Notes under the pieces: model-generated
Database searches by the model: none
What the model saw: the letters and a program-made list of their open reading frames with translations, nothing else
What the model was told of the DNA's origin: nothing
In this document: one piece after another, positions 24,461 to 32,870 of the stretch
Numbering within the stretch: position 1 is the stretch's first letter
Layout of the letters: the number at the start of each line of letters is the position of its first letter
Translations under genes and position numbers: made by a program
Assembly (NCBI GenBank): GCA_964492555.1
Contig: CAZBKQ010000003.1
Coordinates: 62,001 to 126,000 of the forward strand
Source: GCA-2709075 sp964492555
Lineage (GTDB): Bacteria > Pseudomonadota > Alphaproteobacteria > MPNO01 > UBA2964
Length of the DNA stretch: 64,000 nt
Direction: 5' to 3'

Positions 24461-25282
24461 CTAGTTCTTGACGACGGCGTCGATATCGGGTGCATCCACG
24501 GCCTTCATGCCGATCACGTTATAGCCGCAATCGACGTGATGCACCTCGCCGCTGACGCCCGCGGACAGGTCAGACAAGAGATAAAGACCGGCGCCGCCGA
24601 CATCGCCGATGGTGACGTTGCGGCGGAGCGGCGCGTTAAGTTCATTCCATTTCAGGATATAGCGGAAATCGCCGATCCCGGAGGCCGCCAGGGTACGGAT
24701 GGGGCCCGCCGATATCGCGTTGACCCGGACATTCTGCGCGCCGAGATCAACCGCCAGGTACCGCACGCTGCATTCCAGCGCCGCCTTGGCGACACCCATC
24801 ACGTTGTAATGGGGTACGACCCTTTCCGAGCCGGCATAGGTGAGGGTGAGGATCGATCCACCATCCTGCATCAACGGCGCGGCGGCGCGGCAGACGGCCG
24901 TGAAGGAATAGCAGGAGACGGACATCGTCATGGCGAAATTTTCCGCCGACGTATCCAGATAACGCCCGGTGAGCTCGTTCTTGTCGGAAAAGGCGATGGC
25001 GTGGACCAGAAAATCCAGACCGCCCCATTTTTCCTTCACCTCATCCATGGTCCGCGCGACACTGGCCTCGTCACTGACATCGCATTCGACAAGAAGATCG
25101 CATTCCAATTGTTCGGCAAGCGGGCGGACCCGTTTTTCCAGAACCTCGTTCTGATAGGTCAGGCCGATTTGCGCGCCCTGGTCGGCAAGCGCCCTGGTGA
25201 TTCCCCAGGCAATCGACCGGTCATTCGCGACCCCCATCACAAGGCCCTTCTTGCCGGCCATAAGCGGCGCGGATTCGGTCAT
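24461..25282 (-). CDS. fabI: Enoyl-[acyl-carrier-protein] reductase (NADH)
   Basis: Divergent SDR of fatty-acid elongation (273 aa). GLVMGVANDRSIAWGI is the FabI-type dinucleotide loop, AFSDKNELTGRYLDTSAENF the substrate loop, and YNVMGVAKAALE the catalytic Tyr-x6-Lys. I chose ATG 25282 (MTESAPLMAG); the longer frame extends through the upstream intergenic DNA. Confidence 0.95.
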   Translation of the reverse strand: MTESAPLMAGKKGLVMGVANDRSIAWGITRALADQGAQIGLTYQNEVLEKRVRPLAEQLECDLLVECDVSDEASVARTMDEVKEKWGGLDFLVHAIAFSDKNELTGRYLDTSAENFAMTMSVSCYSFTAVCRAAAPLMQDGGSILTLTYAGSERVVPHYNVMGVAKAALECSVRYLAVDLGAQNVRVNAISAGPIRTLAASGIGDFRYILKWNELNAPLRRNVTIGDVGGAGLYLLSDLSAGVSGEVHHVDCGYNVIGMKAVDAPDIDAVVKN

Positions 25283-25351
25283 TTCTGCTCTGGCTCCCGG
25301 TGGTGAATAGGGGACGCAGTCTACACTAAAGGGGGTGAGGGGCAAAGAAGC

Positions 25352-25386
25352 GCCACCCCGGCGTGGTCGCGCCATACCGGGGCGGC
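25352..25386 (-). terminator. Probable terminator after the glycine-zipper lipoprotein gene
   Basis: GCCACCCCGG (25352-25361) pairs with CCGGGGCGGC (25377-25386); the single mismatch becomes a G-U pair in minus-strand RNA. A pyrimidine stretch CTTCTTT follows on that strand. The U-tract is weak. Confidence 0.5.
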
Positions 25387-25394
25387 GATGTTAT

Positions 25395-25883
25395 TCAACT
25401 GACGATCCGCCAGGTGCCGTCTTCGCGGCGGCAGGCGGTGCCTGTCGCGGTTTCGGTGCGGCCATCAACCGTGATGGTCTGCTCATATTCGCGGCAATCC
25501 CGGCCGTCGCGCGCCGAAGTATGGGTGGTGCGGGTCGGCGTAACGGTGCCTGAATGCCCCGAATCGGGATTCGACCAGGTCGAGGTCTCGCCGGTGCGGT
25601 TATTCTCAAGGGCCTTGTTCGCGGTCTGCGCCGCGTAGGTGCGGTCGGCCTTGTCCAGTGATTTTCCGATCTCACTGCCGATCAGCAGCCCGGCGATGGC
25701 GCCGACCGCAGTCGCCGCGAGCTTGCCGTCACCGCCTCCGAATTTCGACCCGAGGAGACCGCCCAAGGCGCCGCCGATCACGCCACCCAGTTGCTGTTTC
25801 TGGCCCTGGTTGCTGCCTTCACAGGAAATTAGACCGAGGGAAAGGACGGCGACCGCCGCCAAGGAAGTGATTTTCTTCAACAT
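25395..25883 (-). CDS. Glycine-zipper 2TM outer membrane lipoprotein, 17 kDa antigen type (162 aa)
   Basis: ATG 25883 opens a lipoprotein signal with lipobox LISC (Cys near residue 21). It is followed by a glycine zipper (LGGVIGGALGGLLGSKFGGGDGKLAATAVGAIAGLLIGSEIG) and a C-terminal domain containing YEQTITVDGRTETATGTACRREDGTW, as in rickettsial 17-kDa surface antigens. Likely located in the outer membrane; the precise role is unknown. The gene is divergent from pdxH across an AT-rich region with two inverted repeats. Confidence 0.88.
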   Translation of the reverse strand: MLKKITSLAAVAVLSLGLISCEGSNQGQKQQLGGVIGGALGGLLGSKFGGGDGKLAATAVGAIAGLLIGSEIGKSLDKADRTYAAQTANKALENNRTGETSTWSNPDSGHSGTVTPTRTTHTSARDGRDCREYEQTITVDGRTETATGTACRREDGTWRIVS

Positions 25884-25915
25884 CTGCAAACCCCAAAAAT
25901 TCAATATCTCAATGA

Positions 25916-25936
25916 TATGTCCTATAGACGGACATA
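25916..25936. promoter_or_regulatory. Operator-like inverted repeat between lipoprotein gene and pdxH
   Basis: TATGTCC-tatagac-GGACATA: perfect 7-base arms with a 7-base spacer, 33 bases upstream of the lipoprotein ATG. The inner half-sites TGTCC/GGACA recall those at 17108-17120 but with a different spacer. Confidence 0.45.
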
Positions 25937-25942
25937 CACGAA

Positions 25943-25966
25943 TAACGGCGGCATATTCCGCCGTTA
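25943..25966. repeat. 9-bp hairpin TAACGGCGG-N6-CCGCCGTTA
   Basis: Perfect inverted repeat in the AT-rich divergent promoter region, with no U-tract on either side, so it is not a clear terminator. It could be a protein site or an mRNA leader hairpin. Confidence 0.5.
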
Positions 25967-26061
25967 CCAAAAGATGGGAATTATGATACCGCTTGTTCAA
26001 GTAAATTGTGTATTCCCGGAAAAAACCCTGTAAATAATTAATATTATGAGGAAAAAACAGG

Positions 26062-26649
26062 ATGTCGGCTGACGTTTCCAACCCTTTTGCGATTTTTGAG
26101 GAATGGTTCGCAGCGGCGAAGAAAGCCGAGGCGGACCTGCCCGAAGCCATGTCGGTTGCGACCGCGTCAAAGGACGGCAAGGTAACGTCCCGCATGGTTC
26201 TTCTGAAATCCTTTGACGCTTCGGGCTTTGTCTTTTTCACCAATACCGGTAGCCGCAAGGCCGCCGATATTGCTGAAAATTCCCAGGTTGCGTTGTTATT
26301 TCACTGGAAATCCCAGTCGCGTCAGGTTCGAATCACCGGTGCCGCCCAATTTGTCGATGATGCCGAGGCCGATGCCTATTTTGCGACCCGTCCGCGCGGC
26401 GCGCAGATCGGCGCCTGGGCCTCCAGGCAATCCGGGGCCATGGAAGGCCGTTTTTCGCTGGAAAAGGAAGTCGCGAAATTCACCGCCAAATTCGGCGCCG
26501 GCAAAATTCCGCGACCGCCATTCTGGACCGGCTACCGGATTGTCCCCGATGGTTTTGAATTCTGGGAAGAGGGCCGTTTCCGACTGCATCGCCGCCGGTC
26601 ATTTACGCCTACCTCTGACGGCTGGTCGACAGAGTGGCTTTATCCGTGA
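26062..26649 (+). CDS. pdxH: Pyridoxamine/pyridoxine 5'-phosphate oxidase
   Basis: FMN-dependent oxidase (195 aa) making PLP. Family motifs: PEAMSVATASKDGKVTSRMVLLKSFD, FFTNTGSRKAADI, LLFHWKSQSRQVRITG and the C-terminal block PPFWTGYRIVPDGFEFWEEGRFRLHRR. The upstream region is AT-rich (TAAATAATTAATATTATG), a likely promoter. Confidence 0.96.
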   Translation: MSADVSNPFAIFEEWFAAAKKAEADLPEAMSVATASKDGKVTSRMVLLKSFDASGFVFFTNTGSRKAADIAENSQVALLFHWKSQSRQVRITGAAQFVDDAEADAYFATRPRGAQIGAWASRQSGAMEGRFSLEKEVAKFTAKFGAGKIPRPPFWTGYRIVPDGFEFWEEGRFRLHRRRSFTPTSDGWSTEWLYP

Positions 26650-26739
26650 AAGATCGCCCTGGATTTTGCAGCTTGAAAATTCCTTCCAGAACACGGAAGG
26701 TTCAGAAATATAGCAACAGAACATAAGCGGGGATCCAAA

Positions 26740-27603
26740 ATGTCCATTTCCACTATTCTTGCCTGTGTCAGCAGCGATGCGTACGCCGATACACTTTTAG
26801 AGGCTGTTCGCCGTGTCGGGGTCGGGTCAGCCGCCCATATCGAAGCGCTGCATGTCCGGGCTGACCCGCGGGGTCTTGTCCCCTACACCGGAGAAGGGAT
26901 GGACGGCACCATGATCGAGGAAATCATGGATGTCACCGAAAAGGAAAGCGGCGAGCGCGCCGCGCGCGTTCGGCAGGCCTTTGATAAATTTTCCGCCGAC
27001 CATGGAGACATCGCCGTGGACGGGGCGCCAGGTGGCGGCGCGACGATTTCCTGGCGCGAGGAAACCGGACGGGAAGACGAGGTCCTGTCGATCCGGGGGC
27101 GTCTTTTCGATCTGATCGCGGTCGGCCGGCCGGTAAAGGACAGCGCCCTTCCGTCACCGATCACACTTGAAGCCGCCCTTCTGGATACGGGACGGCCGGT
27201 CCTCATGGTGCCGCCTGAACTGCCCGCGGAAACCGGTCGCAATATCGCCATTGCCTGGGAAAGCAGTCCGGAAGCGACCCGGGCAATTGCGAATTCGCTG
27301 CCGCTTCTCGCCGGCGCGGACAAGGTGACGTTGCTGGTCCGGAACCCGATGGAGCCACCCGAAATTCCGCCGGAAGAATGCGTCGCGCGCTTGGCCTGGT
27401 CGGGGATCAAGGCCGACATTGTTCAGTTCCGGGGTGACGCGGAGGAGGTCGGCGCTGCCTATCTGAACCGGTCAAAGGAAATCGGCGCGGATCTGTTGGT
27501 CAAGGGCGCCTATGCGCGGGCCCGGGTCCGTCAGATGATCCTTGGCGGACGCACCCGGCACATCATCGGCAACGCCGAAATACCCGTTTTCTTCAGCCGT
27601 TGA
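26740..27603 (+). CDS. UspA-family universal stress protein (287 aa)
   Basis: The length suggests two Usp-like halves. The C-terminal half is recognisable, with GADLLVKGAYARARVRQMILGGRTRHIIGNAEIPVFFSR, a variant of the ATP-binding G-x2-G-x9-G signature ending in the typical PV strand. The N-terminal half (MSISTILACVSSDAYADTLLEAV) matches the first Usp strand. Cytoplasmic; the ligand is unknown. It runs into the SDR gene with 31 bp between. Confidence 0.85.
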   Translation: MSISTILACVSSDAYADTLLEAVRRVGVGSAAHIEALHVRADPRGLVPYTGEGMDGTMIEEIMDVTEKESGERAARVRQAFDKFSADHGDIAVDGAPGGGATISWREETGREDEVLSIRGRLFDLIAVGRPVKDSALPSPITLEAALLDTGRPVLMVPPELPAETGRNIAIAWESSPEATRAIANSLPLLAGADKVTLLVRNPMEPPEIPPEECVARLAWSGIKADIVQFRGDAEEVGAAYLNRSKEIGADLLVKGAYARARVRQMILGGRTRHIIGNAEIPVFFSR

Positions 27604-27634
27604 CCGGCGCGCGCGGGGGGATCCCGTCTTAAAG

Positions 27635-28375
27635 ATGAATGCCGCAGTCAAAACCGCCGTCATCACGGGGGCGAGCCGGGGTATCGGCCTGGCGGTGGTG
27701 GAGCGTTTTACCCGGGATGGTTGGCGGGTAATTTCCTGTGCCCGCGGCGAGGCGCCGGCGGAATTCGCCGGAAATTCCCTGTGGACTGATCATTTTTCCA
27801 CCGACCTGTCGGACCGGGAGGCGGTTGATCAATTTGTCGAGCAGGCCGTCGCGGTTATCGGCGCGGGCGGGCTGGACGCGCTGGTCAATAACGCGGCGCA
27901 ATCGCCCAAGGCCGAATATCACGAACGATTGGGGTGTCTGAATGGTGACCTCGATGGCTGGCGGACGGTATTCGAGCTTAATTTCTTTGCGCCGCTGACG
28001 CTGTCGCGCGGCTTTGCCGCCGCCCTTCATAAAAAGCGGGGGGCGATCGTTAATATCACCTCGATCGCCGGTCATGCCATCCACCCCTTCGCGGGCTCTG
28101 CCTATTCCACTTCGAAAGCGGCGCTGTCGTCCCTGACGCGGGAAATGGCGAACGAATTCGCCGAGCTTGGTATCCGGGTCAATGCGGTGGCACCCGGAGA
28201 AATCCGTACCGGCATGATCGGGCCGGAATATGAGGCGTTGGTTCCCCGGATCCCGCTTAACCGTATGGGCACGGCGGAGGAAGTGGCGTCGGTTATTTAT
28301 CGTCTCTGTGATTCGGAATTCGGTTATGTGACCGGCAGCGAGGTCTTTGTCACGGGCGGCCAGCATCTCTTCTAG
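27635..28375 (+). CDS. SDR-family oxidoreductase with intact active site (246 aa)
   Basis: ATG 27635 gives a classical start: TAVITGASRGIGLAV (cofactor loop TGxxxGIG), then NNAAQ, NITSIAGHAIHPFAGSAYSTSKAAL (Ser, Tyr, Lys) and the PGEI loop. The substrate is not identifiable. The neighbouring UspA gene, alpha/beta hydrolase and MFS transporter run the same way with gaps of 60 bp or less, so a small catabolic operon is possible. Confidence 0.9.
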   Translation: MNAAVKTAVITGASRGIGLAVVERFTRDGWRVISCARGEAPAEFAGNSLWTDHFSTDLSDREAVDQFVEQAVAVIGAGGLDALVNNAAQSPKAEYHERLGCLNGDLDGWRTVFELNFFAPLTLSRGFAAALHKKRGAIVNITSIAGHAIHPFAGSAYSTSKAALSSLTREMANEFAELGIRVNAVAPGEIRTGMIGPEYEALVPRIPLNRMGTAEEVASVIYRLCDSEFGYVTGSEVFVTGGQHLF

Positions 28376-28434
28376 CCGGGTTTGACGCGCCCACCGTCAC
28401 GCGGGAGACTGCGGTCTGTTCCAGGAGGCAGGGA

Positions 28435-29259
28435 ATGACGGACAGGGAATTTTCGATTGAAGACGTCCCGTATCTGACAGTCGACGGCATTGAGTTACAG
28501 CTCAGGATTTACCGGCCGGACGGCGGCACGCGGACATGGATGATGGAAACCCATGGCGGGGCGTGGGCGAATAATGACCGCACCAGCAACGCGGTGCTGC
28601 ATGAGGCGGTGGCGAAAACCGGTGTCGGCGTTGTCGGGATCGATTTCCGCCTGTCGGATCAGGCCAAATTTCCCGGCCCGCTACAGGATATCAGTTACGC
28701 GATCCGCTGGTTCAAGGCGCATGCGGGCGATCTCGGCATAGAGATTGCGAAACTTGGCGGGCTCGGTACTTCGAGCGGCGGTCAACAGATGGGGCTGATG
28801 GCGGTCAAACCGAACGATCTTGAATATTGCCTGCCCGCACCCGAACTGGGCGATGTTGATCCGTCGATCGAGTTCTTTGCCGCCTGCTGGCCAATCCTCG
28901 ATCCGTTGGCGCGCTATCACATGGCCAGAGACGCGGGCAATGAGCGTCTGGTGAACAACCATCATAAATATTTTGAGGATGAGGCGGCGATGGAACGCGC
29001 CAATCCCTTCCGGGTACTTGAACGGGGAGAGGCAACGCATCTGCCGCCCGCGCTTATTCTCCAGGGAACGGCTGACAATAACGTCAATCATGAATGGCAG
29101 GATCTGTTCGCGGAGACATACCGCGCGGCGGGTGGCGAATGCCTGGTGCATAAATTTCCCGATCAGCCGCACACTTTCGCGACCAATAATCCGGATGATC
29201 CGCAGTCACTGGCCGCGATTGCCGCCTTGCGGGACTTTGTCCTCGCGCAGGCCGTATAA
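28435..29259 (+). CDS. Alpha/beta hydrolase, HSL/carboxylesterase-like (274 aa)
   Basis: HGGAWANND forms the oxyanion HGG motif, LGTSSGGQQ holds the nucleophile Ser, and FPDQPHTFATNNPDDP the His. Closest in style to hormone-sensitive-lipase-type esterases and arylformamidases. Cytoplasmic, no signal peptide. ATG 28435 follows an AGGAGG-like site (caggaggcaggga). Confidence 0.87.
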   Translation: MTDREFSIEDVPYLTVDGIELQLRIYRPDGGTRTWMMETHGGAWANNDRTSNAVLHEAVAKTGVGVVGIDFRLSDQAKFPGPLQDISYAIRWFKAHAGDLGIEIAKLGGLGTSSGGQQMGLMAVKPNDLEYCLPAPELGDVDPSIEFFAACWPILDPLARYHMARDAGNERLVNNHHKYFEDEAAMERANPFRVLERGEATHLPPALILQGTADNNVNHEWQDLFAETYRAAGGECLVHKFPDQPHTFATNNPDDPQSLAAIAALRDFVLAQAV

Positions 29260-29274
29260 TAGGCGGCCATCAAT

Positions 29275-30522
29275 TTGACGGAACCCGCACGCGCGACCGC
29301 GAAGCAATCCGACGATCCCAGAGGCTGGATCGTTGTCGGGGCGCTGTTTCTGATGCTCTCGGTGGTTATCGCCGGACGCAGTTCTCTCGGGCTGATGATG
29401 CCGTTCTGGAAAGAGGATATGGGATGGAGCTACGGCGACATCTCGACCGCCGGCGCCGTGATGATGGTGGTTATGGCCGCGACCGCTCCGGCGGCCGGGC
29501 TCCTGATCGATCGATATGGGCCACGCATCATTTATGGCTTCGGTATGACGCTGATCGCCGTTGTCTTCATCCTGTGTTCCTATATGGATGCGCAGTGGCA
29601 GCTGATTGCGTGGTTCAGCATTCTGGGCGGCATCGGGTTCGCCGTTATTTCGCCCTCACTTGTCTCAGCGACGGTGGCCCAGTTTTTCGACCGGAAAATC
29701 GGGTTGGCGACCAGCATTGCCACAGCGGGCAGTACTGGGGGACAGCTCGCCTTGATGCCGCTGCTGGGATTTCTGGTCGTCGGAATTTCCTGGCGGCCCA
29801 GCTTTGTCGTCGTCGGTTCGGTGATTCTCGCGACTCTGGTCGTTGTTCAGTTGCTGATAAGGGGCCGGCCGGCGCCCGGGCGCCACGCGGGGGCAAAGCG
29901 AGCGGCCGGACCGGCGAAGACCGTGGTGGCGGGCCTGTTGCGGGATCGCACCTTCTGGCTTCTTTCCGGCGGATTTTTTATCTGTGGGTTTACGACTGTC
30001 GGCGTCGTCAAGGTCCACCTCATTCCCTATGCCGATCTCTGCGGTTTTCCTCCCCTCGAAGGTACCTTCGCTTACGGCGTGTTGTCGGGTTTCAGCCTTA
30101 CCGGGATGCTGGTTTTCGGTCATTTGGCGGACCGATTCAACCGGCCGGTCCTGCTCGCCAGTATTTACTTCCTGCGTGCATTGACCTTTATCCTGTTGAT
30201 GAATATCGCTGGCAGCGAAACGACGCTTTATCTCTTCGCCATCCTGTTTGGCCTGTTCGATTACGGCACTTTCCCCATTGTCGCGTCTCTGGTGGCGTCT
30301 CATATCGGCCGCCATGTCATGGGGATCAGCATGGGACTGATTTTCGCCAGCCATTCTCTGGGCGGCGCGCTCGGCACTTTTTTGGGCGGCTATCTGTTCG
30401 AACTTTTCAACCGGTATGACTGGGTATGGATCGTGTCGCTGGGCCTGGCCGTCATTGCGGGTTTGCTTAGCCTGATGATCCGGGAAGACCGGGGCGGGGC
30501 ACCGGTGCCGCAGGCGGCCTGA
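29275..30522 (+). CDS. Major facilitator superfamily transporter (415 aa)
   Basis: Twelve-helix MFS carrier. The first half has LIDRYGPRIIYGFG (loop 2-3 motif) and the second half has HLADRFNRPVLL, its repeat. Resembles monocarboxylate/oxalate-formate type carriers. The start is probably TTG 29275, 15 bp after the hydrolase stop. It is the last gene of the UspA-SDR-hydrolase-MFS run and converges on pssA with a 2-bp gap. Confidence 0.87.
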   Translation: MTEPARATAKQSDDPRGWIVVGALFLMLSVVIAGRSSLGLMMPFWKEDMGWSYGDISTAGAVMMVVMAATAPAAGLLIDRYGPRIIYGFGMTLIAVVFILCSYMDAQWQLIAWFSILGGIGFAVISPSLVSATVAQFFDRKIGLATSIATAGSTGGQLALMPLLGFLVVGISWRPSFVVVGSVILATLVVVQLLIRGRPAPGRHAGAKRAAGPAKTVVAGLLRDRTFWLLSGGFFICGFTTVGVVKVHLIPYADLCGFPPLEGTFAYGVLSGFSLTGMLVFGHLADRFNRPVLLASIYFLRALTFILLMNIAGSETTLYLFAILFGLFDYGTFPIVASLVASHIGRHVMGISMGLIFASHSLGGALGTFLGGYLFELFNRYDWVWIVSLGLAVIAGLLSLMIREDRGGAPVPQAA

Positions 30523-30524
30523 TT

Positions 30525-31331
30525 TCAGTCTTCGCCCGGTGGCGGGACTATCTCCGAATTCTGTGCCGCTTCCTCGGCCTCCAACCGCCGGTAGGCCCGC
30601 ACCGAAAAGGGCAGCGTGCAGCCATAGGCGACGATTATGGCGGTAAGGGTAAGCTGCGGTTCCGTGAACATTGCTGCCGCCAGGAATGCGATCCCCGCCA
30701 TTGATACCGTTACGAATTTTGACGGCACCCGCAGGCGCTTGAAAGACCAAGTGGGCAGCCGGCTGATCATAAGCAGGGCTACGGTCAGTGACCATGGTCC
30801 CGTAAGCCAGGGTGAGCCGAGCCATTGCCAGCCGGTTTCGGAAAACAGGATCAGCGGCAGGAGAAGGAGTCCCGCACCGGCCGGCGCGGGAACGCCGCTG
30901 AAATAACCGTTGGCCCATGCCGGCAGATCGTTCTCGGCGGACGCGACGTTAAATCGGGCAAGCCGCAGGACGCAGCATACCGGATACAGAAGCGCGACTG
31001 CCCAGCCGATACCCCCGGCATCCTGTAACGACCAGATATAGACCATGATCACGGGCGCCACGCCGAAGGCGATCCCGTCTACCAGGGAATCAAGCTGCCC
31101 TCCGAATTCCGTGGGACCGCCCATCAGCCGCGCGATGCGGCCGTCCAGCGTATCGAGCAGCGCGGCGCCGGCGACCAGAAGGATGGCGATTTCCCAGCGC
31201 CCTTCCAGAGAGAACCGGATTGCGGTGAGCCCCGCGCAAAGCCCGAGCATGGTCAAGGCGTTGGGCAACAGCCGGTTTATATGGTCGCGTCTCAACCGTC
31301 TTCTGCGTGAACTTCGGGCCCGGCGCGCCAT
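30525..31331 (-). CDS. pssA: CDP-diacylglycerol-serine O-phosphatidyltransferase
   Basis: CDP-alcohol phosphatidyltransferase signature DTLDGRIARLMGGPTEFGGQLDSLVDGIAFG (DGxxARx8Gx3Dx3D) in a multi-helix membrane protein (268 aa). Makes phosphatidylserine. The ATG overlaps the psd stop by one base (TGATG), so the two successive steps to phosphatidylethanolamine are translationally coupled. Confidence 0.94.
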   Translation of the reverse strand: MARRARSSRRRRLRRDHINRLLPNALTMLGLCAGLTAIRFSLEGRWEIAILLVAGAALLDTLDGRIARLMGGPTEFGGQLDSLVDGIAFGVAPVIMVYIWSLQDAGGIGWAVALLYPVCCVLRLARFNVASAENDLPAWANGYFSGVPAPAGAGLLLLPLILFSETGWQWLGSPWLTGPWSLTVALLMISRLPTWSFKRLRVPSKFVTVSMAGIAFLAAAMFTEPQLTLTAIIVAYGCTLPFSVRAYRRLEAEEAAQNSEIVPPPGED

Positions 31332-32023
31332 CAGCGAATATCTCCCTTGCGGTCTTCGCCGCCCGGCTTCAACGTTGCGATCACGGTTTCCCCCGCAATT
31401 GCGCGTTGACCTTCGGCGACGAGTATTGTTGCCGTATTTTCCAGATAAACGTCAACGCGGCTGCCGAAACGGATCATGCCGAACCTCTCGCCCGCTTTCA
31501 GCTGGGCGCCGTCTTGCGTCCAGCTCACGATGCGCCGCGCGACCAGTCCGGCGATCTGAACCACCGCCAGTTCGCTGCCGTCGCTTGCCGCCAGCCTGAT
31601 TGCCCGCCGCTCATTATCGACGCTGGCCTTGTCGAGAGAGGCGTTAAGAAATTTGCCCGGGCGGTAGGCGGAGAGAACGATCTCGCCATCGACCGGGCTG
31701 CGGTTCACATGGCAATCGAACACGTTCATGAAAACGCTGACCCGGCGCATCGGCTGGTCCGTCATGCCGAGTTCCGGTGGTGGTGGCGCGTCGGTGACGG
31801 ACTGGATGACCCCATCCGCCGGGCTGATGACGAGTCCCTCTTCCACCGGGGTGACGCGGTCGGGGTCGCGGAAAAAATAAGCGCACCAGAGCGTCAGGAT
31901 GACGCCAACCCATCCGAGCAGCGTGCCCAGCCATCCGCCCAACGCGAAGAGAATCAGCGTTGCCGCCGCAAAGGCGGCGAGAAAAGGCCGGCCTTCCGGG
32001 TGAAGTTTTAACGAGGGCATCAT
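31331..32023 (-). CDS. psd: Phosphatidylserine decarboxylase
   Basis: Short alphaproteobacterial-type Psd (230 aa) with an N-terminal membrane segment. Conserved blocks are VISPADGVIQSV, VSVFMNVFDCHVNRSPVDG and the self-cleavage site GMIRFGSRVDV, where the Ser becomes the pyruvoyl group. Two adjacent ATGs (32023, 32020) are possible; AAAGG lies very close to both. Converts phosphatidylserine to phosphatidylethanolamine at the inner membrane. Confidence 0.94.
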   Translation of the reverse strand: MMPSLKLHPEGRPFLAAFAAATLILFALGGWLGTLLGWVGVILTLWCAYFFRDPDRVTPVEEGLVISPADGVIQSVTDAPPPPELGMTDQPMRRVSVFMNVFDCHVNRSPVDGEIVLSAYRPGKFLNASLDKASVDNERRAIRLAASDGSELAVVQIAGLVARRIVSWTQDGAQLKAGERFGMIRFGSRVDVYLENTATILVAEGQRAIAGETVIATLKPGGEDRKGDIR

Positions 32024-32061
32024 GCCTTTATCATCTGTTGTATGTCTCTCTTCAGGAAGCT

Positions 32062-32793
32062 TCAGGCGGGGCCTGACATAGAAACCGCCGTGCCGACCGA
32101 AAGCCCGAGCAAATCCGCACGGCCACGGTTTACAGCGATTTCAGCCAGCCCGTTCGCGTTTTCGTACCAGAAAGCCTCACCCTCCGCGACGTCGGAAAAC
32201 ACACGGGCGGGGCTGAAAAACCTGTCGCCTGCCTTCAACACCGCCTCGGGATGAAGCGCAGATGCCCGAAGCCCCGTCATCGCGTTGCCGAAATGATCAA
32301 TATAGACAATGGCCGGCAAATCGTCAGGCCAGTCGGGCTTTCGTATGGTTTCCGGGTCGATCGGTTCACCTTCCGGAAAGCCGCCCGCGGCGATCTGAGC
32401 CGCGGTCGGGGCAAAAAGATCGCGCCCGTGAAAACTCGCCGAAAGGGTCTCGGGGCGCCATGTGATGCGCCAGGTCCGGACATCCCGTGCCCGCCGCATC
32501 GTCGCTTCGAAAAGCCCGTTATCGGGGCCGACAAACCATTTCCCGTCGGCGCGGATAATCAGGGGGTCGCGCGCGCCGCCCACCCCGGGATCGACAACTG
32601 CGACGAATATCGCACTGGTCGCGAACCCGGCCGCGTAGGCCGCCAACAGATAGGAACAGTATTGTGGTTCGAACGGCGGCGCATCGTGCATCAGATCGAT
32701 CACCGGCACATTCGGGACGATCGCGGCAATCGCACCCTTGATTTGTCCCACATAGGGACCGGTCAACCCGAAATCTGTGAACAAGACGATCAT
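32062..32793 (-). CDS. SAM hydroxide adenosyltransferase (DUF62 family, 243 aa)
   Basis: Starts IVLFTDFGLTGPYVGQ and contains FVAVVDPGVGGARDPLIIRADGKWFVGPDNGL, the hallmark of the duf62/fluorinase superfamily. Non-halogenating members hydrolyse S-adenosylmethionine to adenosine and methionine. It lacks the fluorinase insertion loop as far as I can see. It sits upstream of psd with 38 bp between. Confidence 0.88.
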   Translation of the reverse strand: MIVLFTDFGLTGPYVGQIKGAIAAIVPNVPVIDLMHDAPPFEPQYCSYLLAAYAAGFATSAIFVAVVDPGVGGARDPLIIRADGKWFVGPDNGLFEATMRRARDVRTWRITWRPETLSASFHGRDLFAPTAAQIAAGGFPEGEPIDPETIRKPDWPDDLPAIVYIDHFGNAMTGLRASALHPEAVLKAGDRFFSPARVFSDVAEGEAFWYENANGLAEIAVNRGRADLLGLSVGTAVSMSGPA

Positions 32794-32870
32794 GGCGGCG
32801 ATTATACCGCCGCGCGGTCGGTCAGGCTAATCCCGGGATCTCCGGTGGGCGGAGCAACCGGGGGTGCGGG

